This document shows positions 14,293-23,135 of a DNA stretch of 64,000 nucleotides, one piece after another. This DNA comes from Georgenia sp. TF02-10 (GTDB taxonomy: Bacteria > Actinomycetota > Actinomycetes > Actinomycetales > Actinomycetaceae). The notes under the pieces are model-generated. The model made no database searches. It saw nothing but the letters and a program-made list of their open reading frames with translations, and had not been told where the DNA came from. Position numbers and translations under genes: made by a program. The stretch covers positions 558,001-622,000 of the forward strand of contig NZ_CP094289.1 of assembly GCF_022759505.1 (NCBI RefSeq), read 5' to 3'. Numbering within the stretch: position 1 is the first letter of the stretch; each line of letters begins with the position of its first letter.

Positions 14293-16944
14293 ATGGCTTC
14301 GTTCCTGTACCGGCTCGGGCGCTCGTGCGCCCGCCACCCCTGGCGCTCCGTCGTCGCCTGGCTCCTGGTCATCGCCGCCGTCACCGGCGCGGCGCTCAGC
14401 CTGTCGAAGCCGCTCACCAGCGAGTTCACCATCCCCGGCAGCAGGTTCGAGCAGGTCCTGGAGGACCTCAAGCAGGAGATCCCGGACGCGGCCGGGGCGA
14501 CCGGCACCGTCGTCTTCTCCAGCGACGACGGCTTCACCGCCGAGGAGAAGGCCGCCGTCGCCGCCACCGAGGAAGAGTGGAAGCAGGTCGAGGGCGTCGC
14601 CGACGTCGTCGACCCGTTCGCCGCCCAGCAGCAGCTGGCCGACCAGGCCGCCCAGCTCGAGTCCGGCCGGGCCGAGCTGGAGTCCGGCCGGGCCCAGCTC
14701 GAGGAGGGCCGCAGCCAGCTCGAGGCCGGCCAGGCCGAGCTCGACGCCGCCCGCGAGCAGCTCCAGGCCCAGGCCGCCCAGCTCGAGGCGGGCCGGGCCG
14801 CGATGCCGCCGCAGGCGCTCGCCCAGGCCGAGCAGCAGCTCGCCGCCGGCCAGGCCCAGCTCGACGCCGGGCAGGCCGAGCTCGACGCGAACGCCGAGGA
14901 CCTCGCGGCCGCCGAGACCGAGCTGGCCGACGGGCAGCGGCAGCTCGAGGTCGGCGGGCGGCTCGCCGAGCTCACCGAGGACACCCGGTTCGTCTCCGAG
15001 GACGGCACCGTCGCGCTCGCCCAGGTGCGGTTCGTCGGCGAGGCCGTCGACCTCGACCCCGCGGTGGGGGAGGAGCTGCAGGAGATCGGCGCCGACCTGC
15101 CCGACAGCGGCGTCGACGTCGACTACAGCCAGGAGATCGTCCGGGACATCTCCAGCATCATCGGCCCCGGTGAGGTTCTCGGCCTGGTCGTGGCCGCCGT
15201 CGTGCTGCTCGTCATGCTCGGCGGGCTGCTCGCCGCCGGGATGCCGATGGTGATGGCGCTGGTCGGGGTGGCCGTCGGCGTCGGCGGCGCGATGGCGCTC
15301 AGCGGCACCATCGAGATGAACAGCACGACGCCGGCACTCGCGCTGATGCTCGGCCTCGCCGTCGGCATCGACTACTCGCTCTTCCTGATCAACCGGCACC
15401 GGACCCAGCTGCGCGGCGGCATGGCGACGACCGACTCCATCGCGCTGGCGACCGGCACCTCCGGCAACGCCGTCACCTTCGCCGGGCTGACCGTGATCAT
15501 CGCGCTCGCGGCGCTGGTGGTCACCGGCATCCCGTTCCTCGCCGTCATGGGGCTCGCGGCGGCGGCCACCGTCCTGATCGCCGTCCTCGTCGCGCTCACG
15601 CTCACCCCGGCCGTCCTCTCCCTGCTCGGGGAGCGGGTGCTCGGGCGGCGCGGCCGCCGCGCCGTGCGTGACCGTGCGAACGCCACGGAGGGCGCGCAGG
15701 CCCCCGCCGAGCACGCTCCCGATGGCGCGCACGCTCACGACGGCGCCCACGCCGCCGACGGCGCGCGCGTCGCCCGTCGCGGTGGCTGGGCCGGGCTCGC
15801 CCAGCGCCATCCGGTGCTCTCGATCCTGGGCGTCGTCGCCGTCGGGGCGGTCATGGCCTACCCGGCCACGGACCTGCGCCTCGGCCTGCCCGACGGCTCC
15901 TCCGAGCCGGCGGGCTCCACGGCCTACCGCACCTACGACCTCACCCGCGAGCACTTCGGCGCCGGGATGAACGGCCCGCTGATCGCCGTCGCCACCCTCG
16001 ACGAGCCGATCGCCGAGGGCGAGACGGACCAGCTCGCCGCCCAGGCCGACCTCGCCGAGGCCCTCGCGGAGGTGCCCGGCGCGCTCACCGTGGTCCCGGC
16101 CGGGGTGAGCGAGGACCGCTCGACGCTCGCGTTCCAGATCGTCCCCGAGGACGGCCCCGCCGAGGAGTCCACCGTGGACCTCGTCCACGCGCTCGACGAG
16201 GCGGCGCCGCAGATCGGCGCCGAGCACGACGCCGAGCTCGGGTTCACCGGGCAGACGGTGGCGAACATCGACATCTCCGAGCGGCTCGGCGACGCCCTGC
16301 CGGTCTACCTGCTCGTCGTCGTCGGGCTCTCCCTCGTCCTGCTCCTCCTCGTCTTCCGGTCCCTGCTCGTGCCGCTGCTCGCCACCGCCGGGTTCCTGCT
16401 GTCGGTCGCGGCGGCGTTCGGGGCCGTCGTCGCGGTCTACCAGTGGGGCGAGCTCGGCTGGCTGTTCAGCGTCCACGAGCCGGGGCCGGTGCTCAGCTTC
16501 CTGCCGATCCTGCTCATCGGCGTGCTGTTCGGGCTGGCGATGGACTACCAGGTCTTCCTCGTCTCGGCGGTGCGGGAGGCGCACGTGCACGGCTCGCCCG
16601 CCCGGGCCGCCGTCCTGGAGGGCTTCAACCTCAACGCCCGGGTGGTCACGGCCGCGGCCATCATCATGGTCTCGGTCTTCGGCGGGTTCGTCTTCGCCGA
16701 GCTGACCATGATCCGGCCCATCGGGTTCGGCCTGGCGATCGGCGTGCTCATTGACGCGTTCCTCGTCCGGATGACCCTGACCCCGGCCGTGCTCAGCCTG
16801 CTCGGGGAGCGGGCCTGGTACCTGCCGCGGTGGCTCGACCGGGTGCTGCCCGCCGTCGACGTCGAGGGTTCGCGGCTGGGGCGGGACGGGGCGGCGGGCG
16901 GGCCGCTCGGCGCCGGCAACGAGCCGGCGCGCGCGTCCGGGTAA
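14293..16944 (+). CDS. MMPL/RND-family membrane transporter with long coiled-coil periplasmic loop
   Basis: 883 aa, about 12 membrane helices in two repeats: TM1 near 18-38, the first bundle around 290-440 and the second around 660-850. The first extracytoplasmic loop (about 115-230) is a regular Q/A/E heptad-like repeat of QLEAGRAEL-type units, predicted to form a coiled coil. The second half has GLAMDYQVFLVS, typical of MMPL proteins. Members export lipids or hydrophobic compounds using the proton gradient. A start at 14293 is supported by GAGAGGA 5 nt upstream. A charged H/A/D-rich cytoplasmic insert sits between the halves. The substrate is unknown; TetR control is likely. Confidence 0.9.
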   Translation: MASFLYRLGRSCARHPWRSVVAWLLVIAAVTGAALSLSKPLTSEFTIPGSRFEQVLEDLKQEIPDAAGATGTVVFSSDDGFTAEEKAAVAATEEEWKQVEGVADVVDPFAAQQQLADQAAQLESGRAELESGRAQLEEGRSQLEAGQAELDAAREQLQAQAAQLEAGRAAMPPQALAQAEQQLAAGQAQLDAGQAELDANAEDLAAAETELADGQRQLEVGGRLAELTEDTRFVSEDGTVALAQVRFVGEAVDLDPAVGEELQEIGADLPDSGVDVDYSQEIVRDISSIIGPGEVLGLVVAAVVLLVMLGGLLAAGMPMVMALVGVAVGVGGAMALSGTIEMNSTTPALALMLGLAVGIDYSLFLINRHRTQLRGGMATTDSIALATGTSGNAVTFAGLTVIIALAALVVTGIPFLAVMGLAAAATVLIAVLVALTLTPAVLSLLGERVLGRRGRRAVRDRANATEGAQAPAEHAPDGAHAHDGAHAADGARVARRGGWAGLAQRHPVLSILGVVAVGAVMAYPATDLRLGLPDGSSEPAGSTAYRTYDLTREHFGAGMNGPLIAVATLDEPIAEGETDQLAAQADLAEALAEVPGALTVVPAGVSEDRSTLAFQIVPEDGPAEESTVDLVHALDEAAPQIGAEHDAELGFTGQTVANIDISERLGDALPVYLLVVVGLSLVLLLLVFRSLLVPLLATAGFLLSVAAAFGAVVAVYQWGELGWLFSVHEPGPVLSFLPILLIGVLFGLAMDYQVFLVSAVREAHVHGSPARAAVLEGFNLNARVVTAAAIIMVSVFGGFVFAELTMIRPIGFGLAIGVLIDAFLVRMTLTPAVLSLLGERAWYLPRWLDRVLPAVDVEGSRLGRDGAAGGPLGAGNEPARASG

Positions 16945-17005
16945 TCGGCCGTCCGAGCCGCCGCGGCCGCTGCCGCCTCGCCCGGCCCGCGCTACCGTCA
17001 GCTCC

Positions 17006-17644
17006 GTGACGGACCAGGACTGGGGTGGCGGGGTGGGTGGCCCGTCGGGCGCCGGCGGTGGGCCCGGCCCGTCGTCCGGCGGGTCCGGCGCGATCGGCAC
17101 GGAGACCGCCGGGCCCGGCGCGGTGTCCGGCGGCCCCGGCCCGGCGCCCGGCGGGCCCCGCCCCGTGCCCGGCGCCGTCATCACCGTCTCGGACCGGTGC
17201 GCCCGCGGGGAGGCGGTGGACCGGTCCGGTCCCCTCGCCGCCGCCCTGCTCGCCGACGCCGGGGTACGGGCCGACGTCGTGATCGTCCCCGACGGCGTAG
17301 CCAGCGTGCGACGGGCGGTGCGGGCGGCGCTCGACGGCGGCGCCCGGGTGGTGCTGACCACCGGCGGGACCGGCGTCGGGCCGCGCGACCGCACGCCCGA
17401 GGCCACCGCGCCGCTGCTGGTGCGGGAGCTGCCCGGGCTGGCCGAGGCGGTCCGGGCCCGGGGCGCCGCCGACCTCCCCGCGGCGGTCCTCTCCCGCGGC
17501 CTGGCCGGCATCGCCGAGGGGCGCGACGGCGAGGCGCTCGTGGTCAACGCCCCCGGCTCGCCGGGCGGGGTCCGGGACGCCGTCGCCGTGCTCGGCCCGC
17601 TCGTGCCGCACGTGCTCGACCAGCTCGCCGGCGGCGCGCACTGA
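17006..17644 (+). CDS. MogA/MoaB-type molybdopterin adenylyltransferase domain protein
   Basis: 212 aa. A G/P/S-rich, probably disordered N-terminal extension (about 1-55) precedes the MoaB/Mog fold: VITVSDRCARGEAVDRSGP, TTGGTGVGPRDRTPEA (the MPT-binding TGGTG loop) and NAPGSPGGV. MogA adenylates molybdopterin before metal insertion by MoeA. A -10 TACCGT lies 7 nt before the GTG, so the mRNA is probably leaderless. MogA and MoaB cannot be separated by eye. The other cofactor genes (mobA, moaC, moeA) lie 1.4-4.5 kb downstream on the opposite strand. Confidence 0.85.
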   Translation: MTDQDWGGGVGGPSGAGGGPGPSSGGSGAIGTETAGPGAVSGGPGPAPGGPRPVPGAVITVSDRCARGEAVDRSGPLAAALLADAGVRADVVIVPDGVASVRRAVRAALDGGARVVLTTGGTGVGPRDRTPEATAPLLVRELPGLAEAVRARGAADLPAAVLSRGLAGIAEGRDGEALVVNAPGSPGGVRDAVAVLGPLVPHVLDQLAGGAH

Positions 17645-17791
17645 GGGCTGCCGGGGGTTGCGCACCGAGCGAGGTGCTGCCGGAGCTGTGCACCCACCGA
17701 GGCTGCCTGGGTCGCGACGCACCGAGCGCGCCCCGGCGTCGCGACCGGGCCGGAGCGTGACGGTGTTCCCAGGGCAGCGCAGGGGCGTCGG

Positions 17792-18613
17792 TCAGCTCGT
17801 CGAGAGAGCCTGGACGCGCATGATCGGCTCGGTCTCGTAGGCCCGATGGAGGAGTCGGACGATCTCACTGCCGTCGCCCAACCGGTGCTCACCGATGCGA
17901 GCGACCGGGACGGCCGGAGTCCAGGAGTTCAGCACCACCGCGGCGAGCCGCTCGGTGAGGTCCTCGGGCCGGACCGGCCGGGTCCGCTGCGCGACCCCGA
18001 GGGCGTGCAGGCGCCGGCTGAGGATCTGCATGGTCACTCCGGGCAGCACCGCGGCCTTGGGCCAGATGACCGAGTTGCCGTCCCAGAAGGCCAGGTTCCA
18101 GATCGTTGCCTCGCTCAACCGACCGCTGCGGTCGACGAAGGCGGCGTCGTCGAACCCGCGGGCGTGGGCCCGGCGCAGGTAGAGCGTCTTCGACACCTCA
18201 CCGACGTGCTTGACGGTCGGTAGGTGGCGCTCGTGCTCGACGAGGTCGAGCGACAGCGGACCGAGGGGAGGATCGGCCGGATCGGTGACCTTGACCAGGA
18301 CGTCGAGCTCCGCTCCGCCGTCGGGGGCCACGAATTCCCCCGGGCGCGAGGTGATGAAGCAGGTGAGCGAGACGTCAGCCGGAGCCGCCGAGAGCGCGGC
18401 GAGGAGGTGCTCCCGGAGCCGTTCCTCGGGTAGGTGCGCTCCGAAGAGCTCGTGGCTGGCGCTGCGCAGCCGGGCCAGGTGCAGGTCGAGGCCGCGGACC
18501 GCCCGGTCCCGGACCTGCATCGCGGTGAAGTGGGCGAAGCCGGCGAACGCCAGCGGGGCGAGGTCCTCGGTGCTGGCGGGCCTACCGTTGAGGTGAGTGA
18601 TCGAGACTGCCAT
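17792..18613 (-). CDS. Class IV PLP-dependent aminotransferase
   Basis: 273 aa from the ATG at 18613, the usual size for class IV enzymes (branched-chain aminotransferase, D-amino acid aminotransferase, 4-amino-4-deoxychorismate lyase). HLARL near the N-terminus, KTLYLRRAHARGFDDAAF with the likely PLP lysine, and GRLSEATIWNLAFWDG match the family. The exact substrate is not visible. It is divergent from a MerR regulator gene, and a perfect 6+6-bp palindrome lies between them, so induction by that regulator is likely. An in-frame upstream ATG at 18658 would run through the operator and is less likely. Confidence 0.82.
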   Translation of the reverse strand: MAVSITHLNGRPASTEDLAPLAFAGFAHFTAMQVRDRAVRGLDLHLARLRSASHELFGAHLPEERLREHLLAALSAAPADVSLTCFITSRPGEFVAPDGGAELDVLVKVTDPADPPLGPLSLDLVEHERHLPTVKHVGEVSKTLYLRRAHARGFDDAAFVDRSGRLSEATIWNLAFWDGNSVIWPKAAVLPGVTMQILSRRLHALGVAQRTRPVRPEDLTERLAAVVLNSWTPAVPVARIGEHRLGDGSEIVRLLHRAYETEPIMRVQALSTS

Positions 18614-18630
18614 GCCTGGAACGTAGGAGC

Positions 18631-18644
18631 TGACACCAGTGTCA
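18631..18644 (+). promoter_or_regulatory. Palindromic operator between the aminotransferase and MerR genes
   Basis: TGACACCAGTGTCA has 6-bp perfect arms. On the minus strand its end supplies a TTGACA -35 for the aminotransferase gene, with TACGTT (18620-18625) as a -10. The GTG start of the MerR gene (18639) lies inside the palindrome, so the MerR mRNA would be leaderless. Confidence 0.6.
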
Positions 18645-19010
18645 AGAGCAAGCGGCACGGATCGGCTGCTGCGCGTCGGTGAGCTCGCCGCCCTGACCGG
18701 GGTGAGCGCGCGGCTCCTGCGCTACTACGACAACCAGGGCCTGCTCGCCGCCGAGCGTTCCCCCACCGGTCAGCGGCTCTTTCACCCCGCCGCCGCCGAG
18801 CAGGTCCGCTACATCCGCTCCCTCCTGGAGGCGGGGCTACCGACCCGCGTGATCGGCGAGCTCATCGACTGCATCTACGAGCCCGGCCGGATCGAGCCCT
18901 GTGCAGTGCCGACGCTCGTCGAGCACCTGAACGAGCACGACCAGCGGATCGCGGGCATGCTCAGCACCCGCGCCGCTCTCCAGGGCCTGATCGACTCCTC
19001 GAGCCGCTGA
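18639..19010 (+). CDS. MerR-family transcriptional regulator
   Basis: 123 aa. The winged HTH covers about residues 9-80 (RVGELAALTGVSARLLRYYD, then GLLAAERSPTGQRLF), followed by a dimerisation helix. There is one Cys late in the sequence (CAVPTL), so a classical metal site is unlikely. It is divergent from the class IV aminotransferase gene and is expected to control it through the shared palindrome. The effector is unknown. Confidence 0.87.
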   Translation: MSRASGTDRLLRVGELAALTGVSARLLRYYDNQGLLAAERSPTGQRLFHPAAAEQVRYIRSLLEAGLPTRVIGELIDCIYEPGRIEPCAVPTLVEHLNEHDQRIAGMLSTRAALQGLIDSSSR

Positions 19011-19035
19011 CCGCCCCCGCCGATCGCGGAACCTG

Positions 19036-19731
19036 CTACCTCGATCCTTCGCCCGGGCCACCGGCCGGCCGACCGCCAGCCTCCCGGCCACCGGCAGGTG
19101 GGGCACCGGCCGGCGGACCGCTGGCTGAAAGATCGGCCAGCGCGGCCAGGTCTGACCAGGTGTCCACGTCGGTGGCCTCGGCCGCGACCGCCGGCACCCC
19201 GGCCAGCCGCAGCCCGGCGACCAGCGCCCGGACCGGGACCCCCCGCCCGCCCCGCGGCTGCCCGGCGAGCCGCCCCACCAGTGCCGTGCGCCGGTAGGCA
19301 GCGGTGAGCCACTGCGGCACGCCGGCCGGGTCAAGGAGGCACGCGCCGTCGACGTCGCGGTCGGCGTGGGCCGCCGCGAGCAGCCGGGGCACCGCCGTCG
19401 CCGCCCGCGGCACGTCGCAGGACAGCACGAGCACGAGCGGCGCGGGGGCGCCGTCGTTCAGGACCGCGAGCCCGGCGGCGACCCCGGCCACCGGCCCGCC
19501 GAGCGGGGGGTTCTCCAGGGTGCGGGCCACCCCGTCCGGCACGGCCACCTCGGCGGGGGCGACGACGACGACCCGGCGGGCGCCGGCGGTCCCGGCGAGG
19601 ACGTGGTCGAGCAGGCGCCGGCCGGCCAGCCGCAGGTCCGGCTTGCTGGCGCCGTCGAGCCGGCGGCCGGTGCCGCCGGCCAGCACGACGGCGTCGAAAC
19701 CAGCGGCGTCCGCGGGTCCTGGCCCGGCCAT
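19036..19731 (-). CDS. mobA: Molybdenum cofactor guanylyltransferase (MobA-like)
   Basis: 231 aa nucleotidyltransferase. VVLAGGTGRRLDG (15-27) is the GTP-binding loop, SKPDL (29-33) follows, ENPPLGGPVAG (73-83) binds the base, and SCDVP holds the metal ligand D106. It would link GMP to molybdopterin to form MGD. The C-terminal 30 residues are G/P/A-rich and likely disordered. Its start overlaps the moaC stop by one base, and moaC overlaps moeA, so moeA-moaC-mobA form one operon read leftwards. Confidence 0.85.
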   Translation of the reverse strand: MAGPGPADAAGFDAVVLAGGTGRRLDGASKPDLRLAGRRLLDHVLAGTAGARRVVVVAPAEVAVPDGVARTLENPPLGGPVAGVAAGLAVLNDGAPAPLVLVLSCDVPRAATAVPRLLAAAHADRDVDGACLLDPAGVPQWLTAAYRRTALVGRLAGQPRGGRGVPVRALVAGLRLAGVPAVAAEATDVDTWSDLAALADLSASGPPAGAPPAGGREAGGRPAGGPGEGSR

Positions 19732-20213
19732 CAGGCGTCCGGCCGCCGCCAGTCCCCGGAGCGGCCGCCGGACTTGGCCACCACCTTCACCCCGGTGATC
19801 TCCGCGGACCGGTCCACCCCCTTGACCATGTCCACCACGGCCAGCGCCGCCACCGACACCGCGGTCAGCGCCTCCATCTCCACCCCGGTGCGGTCGGCGG
19901 TCCGGACGGTGGCGGTGATCAGCACGCGGTCGTCGGCGAGCTCGAGGTCCACCGCCGCGCCGTGGATCCCGATCGTGTGCGCCAGCGGCAAGAGCTCGGG
20001 GGTGCGCTTGGCGGCGGCGATGCCGGCGACCCGCGCGACGGCGAGCACGTCACCCTTGGGCACGGTGCCCGCGCGCAGGGCGGCCAGCACCTGCGGGGAG
20101 CAGCGCACCTCCCCGGTGGCCACGGCCTGCCGCACGGTGGGCTGCTTGGCGGTGACGTCGACCATCCGGGCGTGCCCGGCGTCGTCCAGGTGGGTCAGGC
20201 ACAGCTCGTTCAC
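19731..20213 (-). CDS. moaC: Cyclic pyranopterin monophosphate synthase MoaC
   Basis: 160 aa, full length. Recognised by [35 protein letters not shown], the [19 protein letters not shown]-type helix (here VVDMVKGVD) and the C-terminal [14 protein letters not shown]. MoaC completes the conversion of the MoaA product to cyclic pyranopterin monophosphate, the first committed step to molybdopterin. It overlaps moeA by 4 bp and mobA by 1 bp. No moaA, moaD or moaE is seen in this window. Confidence 0.95.
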   Translation of the reverse strand: MNELCLTHLDDAGHARMVDVTAKQPTVRQAVATGEVRCSPQVLAALRAGTVPKGDVLAVARVAGIAAAKRTPELLPLAHTIGIHGAAVDLELADDRVLITATVRTADRTGVEMEALTAVSVAALAVVDMVKGVDRSAEITGVKVVAKSGGRSGDWRRPDA

Positions 20214-21541
20214 GGGACCATCATGACCTGCACCGGCGCGCCGGCCGGCACCTGCTCCACCTCGGCCCCGACGACGGCGAGCGCGTCCGCCCGGGCCAGG
20301 GAGGCGACCAGGTGCGAGCCGGAGCCGCCGGCCGCGGCCGGGCGGACCAGCACCGCACCGTCGGCGGTGCGCCCGCCGAGGACGACGGGCAGGTACTGGC
20401 GCCGGCCGGGCGGGCAGCGCCAGCCGACCTCGGCGACGCCGGGCACCGTGGTCGCGGTGCCAGACGCATCTGGGCCGGCAGCGGTCGCCGGGCCGGCGGC
20501 GGTGGCCGGGCCGGTGGCGGTGGCCGGGCCGGCGGCGGCGTGCCCGGCGAGCACCCGCAGCGCCGGCGCGGCGAAGACCAGGAAGCTGACGAAGACGCTC
20601 ACCGGGTTGCCGGGCAGGCAGAAGACCGGCACCGCACCGCCGTGGCCGCGGCGCAGCACGCCGAAGCCCTGCGGCTTGCCCGGCTGCATCGCGACGGCGG
20701 TGAAGGTGACCTCCCCGAGCGGGCCGAGGACCTCCTTGACGACGTCGTAGGCGCCGGCACTCACCCCGCCGGTGGTCACCACGGCGTCGACGGCGTCCAG
20801 GCCGGCGGCCAGGGCGACGCGCAGCGCGTCGGGCTCGTCCGCCACGGCGCCGAGCGGGACCGGCTCGGCGCCGGCCGCGGCGACCAGGCCCGTGACCAGG
20901 GTGGAGTTGGAGTCCGGGATCTGCCCGGGGCCGAGCGGCGCGCCGGGCGGGCGCAGCTCGGCGCCGGTGGCGAGCACCCCCACCCGGACCCGGGGGTGCA
21001 CCGGCAGGTGGCCGTGGCCGGTGGCGGCGGCCGCGGAGAGGTCACGCGCCCGGAGCGCCGTGCCGGCGGCGAGGACCGGGTCGCCGGGGCGGACGTCCTC
21101 CCCGGCGCGGCGCAGGTGAGCGCCCGCCGCGACGGCCGCCCGGACCTGCACGACCGTCGGCAGCGTTGTCCCCGGTCCGGGCCCGGCCGGCTGGTCGGTC
21201 TGCTCGACCGGCACGACGGCGTCCGCCCCCGCCGGCACCGGCGCACCGGTCATGATCCGGATCGCCGTCCCGGGGGCCACCGGGTCGCGGGCGGCGGCGC
21301 CGGCCGGCAGGTCGCCCACCACCCGCAGGTGCACCGGCGCGTCGGGGGTGGCACCGGCGACGTCGCCCGCCCGGACGGCGTACCCGTCCATCGCCGAGTT
21401 GTCGAACGGCGGCACGGCCAGGGCGGCGGGGACGTCCTCGGCGAGGACGGTGCCGAGGGCCTCGGCCAGCGGCACCGGCCGCGGCGGGAGCGGGGCGACG
21501 GCGGCCAGCACCCGCGCCAGGTGCTCCTCGACGGTGATCAT
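20210..21541 (-). CDS. moeA: Molybdopterin molybdenumtransferase MoeA
   Basis: 443 aa. Domains in order: the N-terminal MoeA domain ([30 protein letters not shown]), the MPT-binding Mog-like domain ([25 protein letters not shown]) and the C-terminal domain IV. It inserts molybdate into adenylated molybdopterin. Near residues 340-365 there is an [12 protein letters not shown]-type repeat insert, present in DNA as near-identical 18-bp units. First gene of the moeA-moaC-mobA operon; about 50 bp separate it from the moeB-like gene upstream on the same strand. Confidence 0.95.
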   Translation of the reverse strand: MITVEEHLARVLAAVAPLPPRPVPLAEALGTVLAEDVPAALAVPPFDNSAMDGYAVRAGDVAGATPDAPVHLRVVGDLPAGAAARDPVAPGTAIRIMTGAPVPAGADAVVPVEQTDQPAGPGPGTTLPTVVQVRAAVAAGAHLRRAGEDVRPGDPVLAAGTALRARDLSAAAATGHGHLPVHPRVRVGVLATGAELRPPGAPLGPGQIPDSNSTLVTGLVAAAGAEPVPLGAVADEPDALRVALAAGLDAVDAVVTTGGVSAGAYDVVKEVLGPLGEVTFTAVAMQPGKPQGFGVLRRGHGGAVPVFCLPGNPVSVFVSFLVFAAPALRVLAGHAAAGPATATGPATAAGPATAAGPDASGTATTVPGVAEVGWRCPPGRRQYLPVVLGGRTADGAVLVRPAAAGGSGSHLVASLARADALAVVGAEVEQVPAGAPVQVMMVP

Positions 21542-21590
21542 CCGGCTCCGCTCATGGCTGATCCTCGGGCTCCGCTCGTGCTCGGGCCGG

Positions 21591-23021
21591 TCAGTAGGTG
21601 GGCAGGGTGGGGTCGACGTCGGCCGCCCAGGCGAGGACGCCGCCGGTGACGTTCACGGCATGGGCGCCGGCGCCGGCGAGCGCCCGGACCGCCTGGGCCG
21701 AGCGCTGCCCGCTCCGGCAGTGCACGAGGAGGTCGCGGGGGCCACCGGCGGGGCGGTCGAGCCCGAGCCGGTGGACGGCGGCCTCGGGGTCGGCGAGCAC
21801 CTCGCCGAGGGGGATGGTGACCGACCCGGGGATGGCGACGATGGTCCGCTCGGCCGGCTCGCGGACGTCGAGCAGGACGAAGTCGTCGGTGCCGGCCGTC
21901 CGGGCGGTGAGCCGCCGGGCGAGGGTGCTGGCGGTGACGGCGGGCAGGGCGTCGTCGGTACCGGCGGCGCCCGCGGCGGCCGCGGCGGCCGGGCCCGCTG
22001 TCCGCATGCCGACGGGCTCGGCGGCCCCCGCATCACCGGAGCCTCCGGCCGGCCCGGCCCCCGCGCCGGTCGAGGGGCCGACGGGCACCGCGCACCGCGC
22101 CGCGACGCTGCCGGGCGGGCTGCCGGTGGGGTCGTACCCGAGCTCGGCGGGGGTCCGGGGCGGCCGGGCACCGGCGCGCGGCCGCAGCGGCAGCTCGCGC
22201 GAGCGGGCGGCGAGGACGTCCAGGACGAGGACGCGGCCCAGGAGCGGGTCCCCGGTGCCGGTGATGAACTTGACCGCCTCGGCGGCCATGACCGCGCCGA
22301 CCTGCCCGCACATCGCCCCGAGCACCCCGGCCTGCCCGCACGAGGGCGTGCTGCCGGGCGGCGGCGGGGTGGGGAAGAGGTCGCGCAGGGTCACGGCGGC
22401 AGGGACGGCGTCGGGCTCGCGGTCGCCGTTCCTGCCGCGGTCGCCCTCGTCGTCCCCGTCGCCGTCGCCGTCGCCGTCGTCGGCGGCCCGGGGCCGGGAC
22501 CAGAACACCGCGACCTGGGCGTCGAACCGCAGGATCGAGGCCCACACCAGCGGGATGCCGAGCTCGGCGCACACGTCGCTGACCAGGTAGCGGGTGGGGA
22601 AGTTGTCGGTGCCGTCCAGGACGACGTCGTAGCCGGCGAGAAGCTCGTGGGCGTTGGCCGCGTCCAGCCGCAGCCGGTGGCGGGTCACCGCCACGTCCGG
22701 GTTGAGGGCCGCGACGCGCTCGGCGGCGGAGTCCACCTTGGGCCGGCCGACGTCGGCCATGGTGTGGATGACCTGCCGCTGCAGGTTGGAGGGGTCCACC
22801 ACGTCGTCGTCGACGATGCCCAGGTGCCCGACGCCGGCCGCGGCGAGGTAGAGCAGGGCGGGGGAGCCGAGGCCGCCGGCGCCCAGGACGAGGACGCGGG
22901 CGGCGAGCAGGCGGCGCTGCCCCTCCCGGCCGAGCTGGTCCAGGAGGAGGTGGCGCGAGTACCGGTGCACCTGCTCGGCGGTGAGCTCGGGCCCGGGCGC
23001 GACGACGGGGGCGAGGGCCAT
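21591..23021 (-). CDS. moeB: MoeB/ThiF-type adenylyltransferase fused to a rhodanese domain
   Basis: 476 aa. The E1-like domain (about 1-290) has RYSRHLLLDQLG, the ATP loop GAGGLGSP (47-54), DDDVVDPSNLQRQ and DGTDNFPTRY. The C-terminal rhodanese domain (about 365-476) has the persulfide Cys in HCRSGQRSAQAVRAL. The family adenylates and sulfurates the C-terminal Gly-Gly of MoaD, ThiS or CysO. A D/G-rich insert (ADDGDGDGDGDDEGD) and an A/G/P-rich linker interrupt the two halves. The zinc CxxC pairs of E. coli MoeB are not obvious. The ATG lies 6 nt after a TACAGT -10, suggesting a leaderless mRNA. It may serve several sulfur carriers. Confidence 0.88.
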   Translation of the reverse strand: MALAPVVAPGPELTAEQVHRYSRHLLLDQLGREGQRRLLAARVLVLGAGGLGSPALLYLAAAGVGHLGIVDDDVVDPSNLQRQVIHTMADVGRPKVDSAAERVAALNPDVAVTRHRLRLDAANAHELLAGYDVVLDGTDNFPTRYLVSDVCAELGIPLVWASILRFDAQVAVFWSRPRAADDGDGDGDGDDEGDRGRNGDREPDAVPAAVTLRDLFPTPPPPGSTPSCGQAGVLGAMCGQVGAVMAAEAVKFITGTGDPLLGRVLVLDVLAARSRELPLRPRAGARPPRTPAELGYDPTGSPPGSVAARCAVPVGPSTGAGAGPAGGSGDAGAAEPVGMRTAGPAAAAAAGAAGTDDALPAVTASTLARRLTARTAGTDDFVLLDVREPAERTIVAIPGSVTIPLGEVLADPEAAVHRLGLDRPAGGPRDLLVHCRSGQRSAQAVRALAGAGAHAVNVTGGVLAWAADVDPTLPTY

Positions 23022-23135
23022 GGGCACACTGTAGGCGGCGCCGGCCCGGCGGATCCGCGACCACGGCGCCGGCCGGGCAGGCACCCCCTGCAACGGGCCG
23101 GTCCCGCCGCCCGCGGGCCGCGTAGGGTCTGTCCG

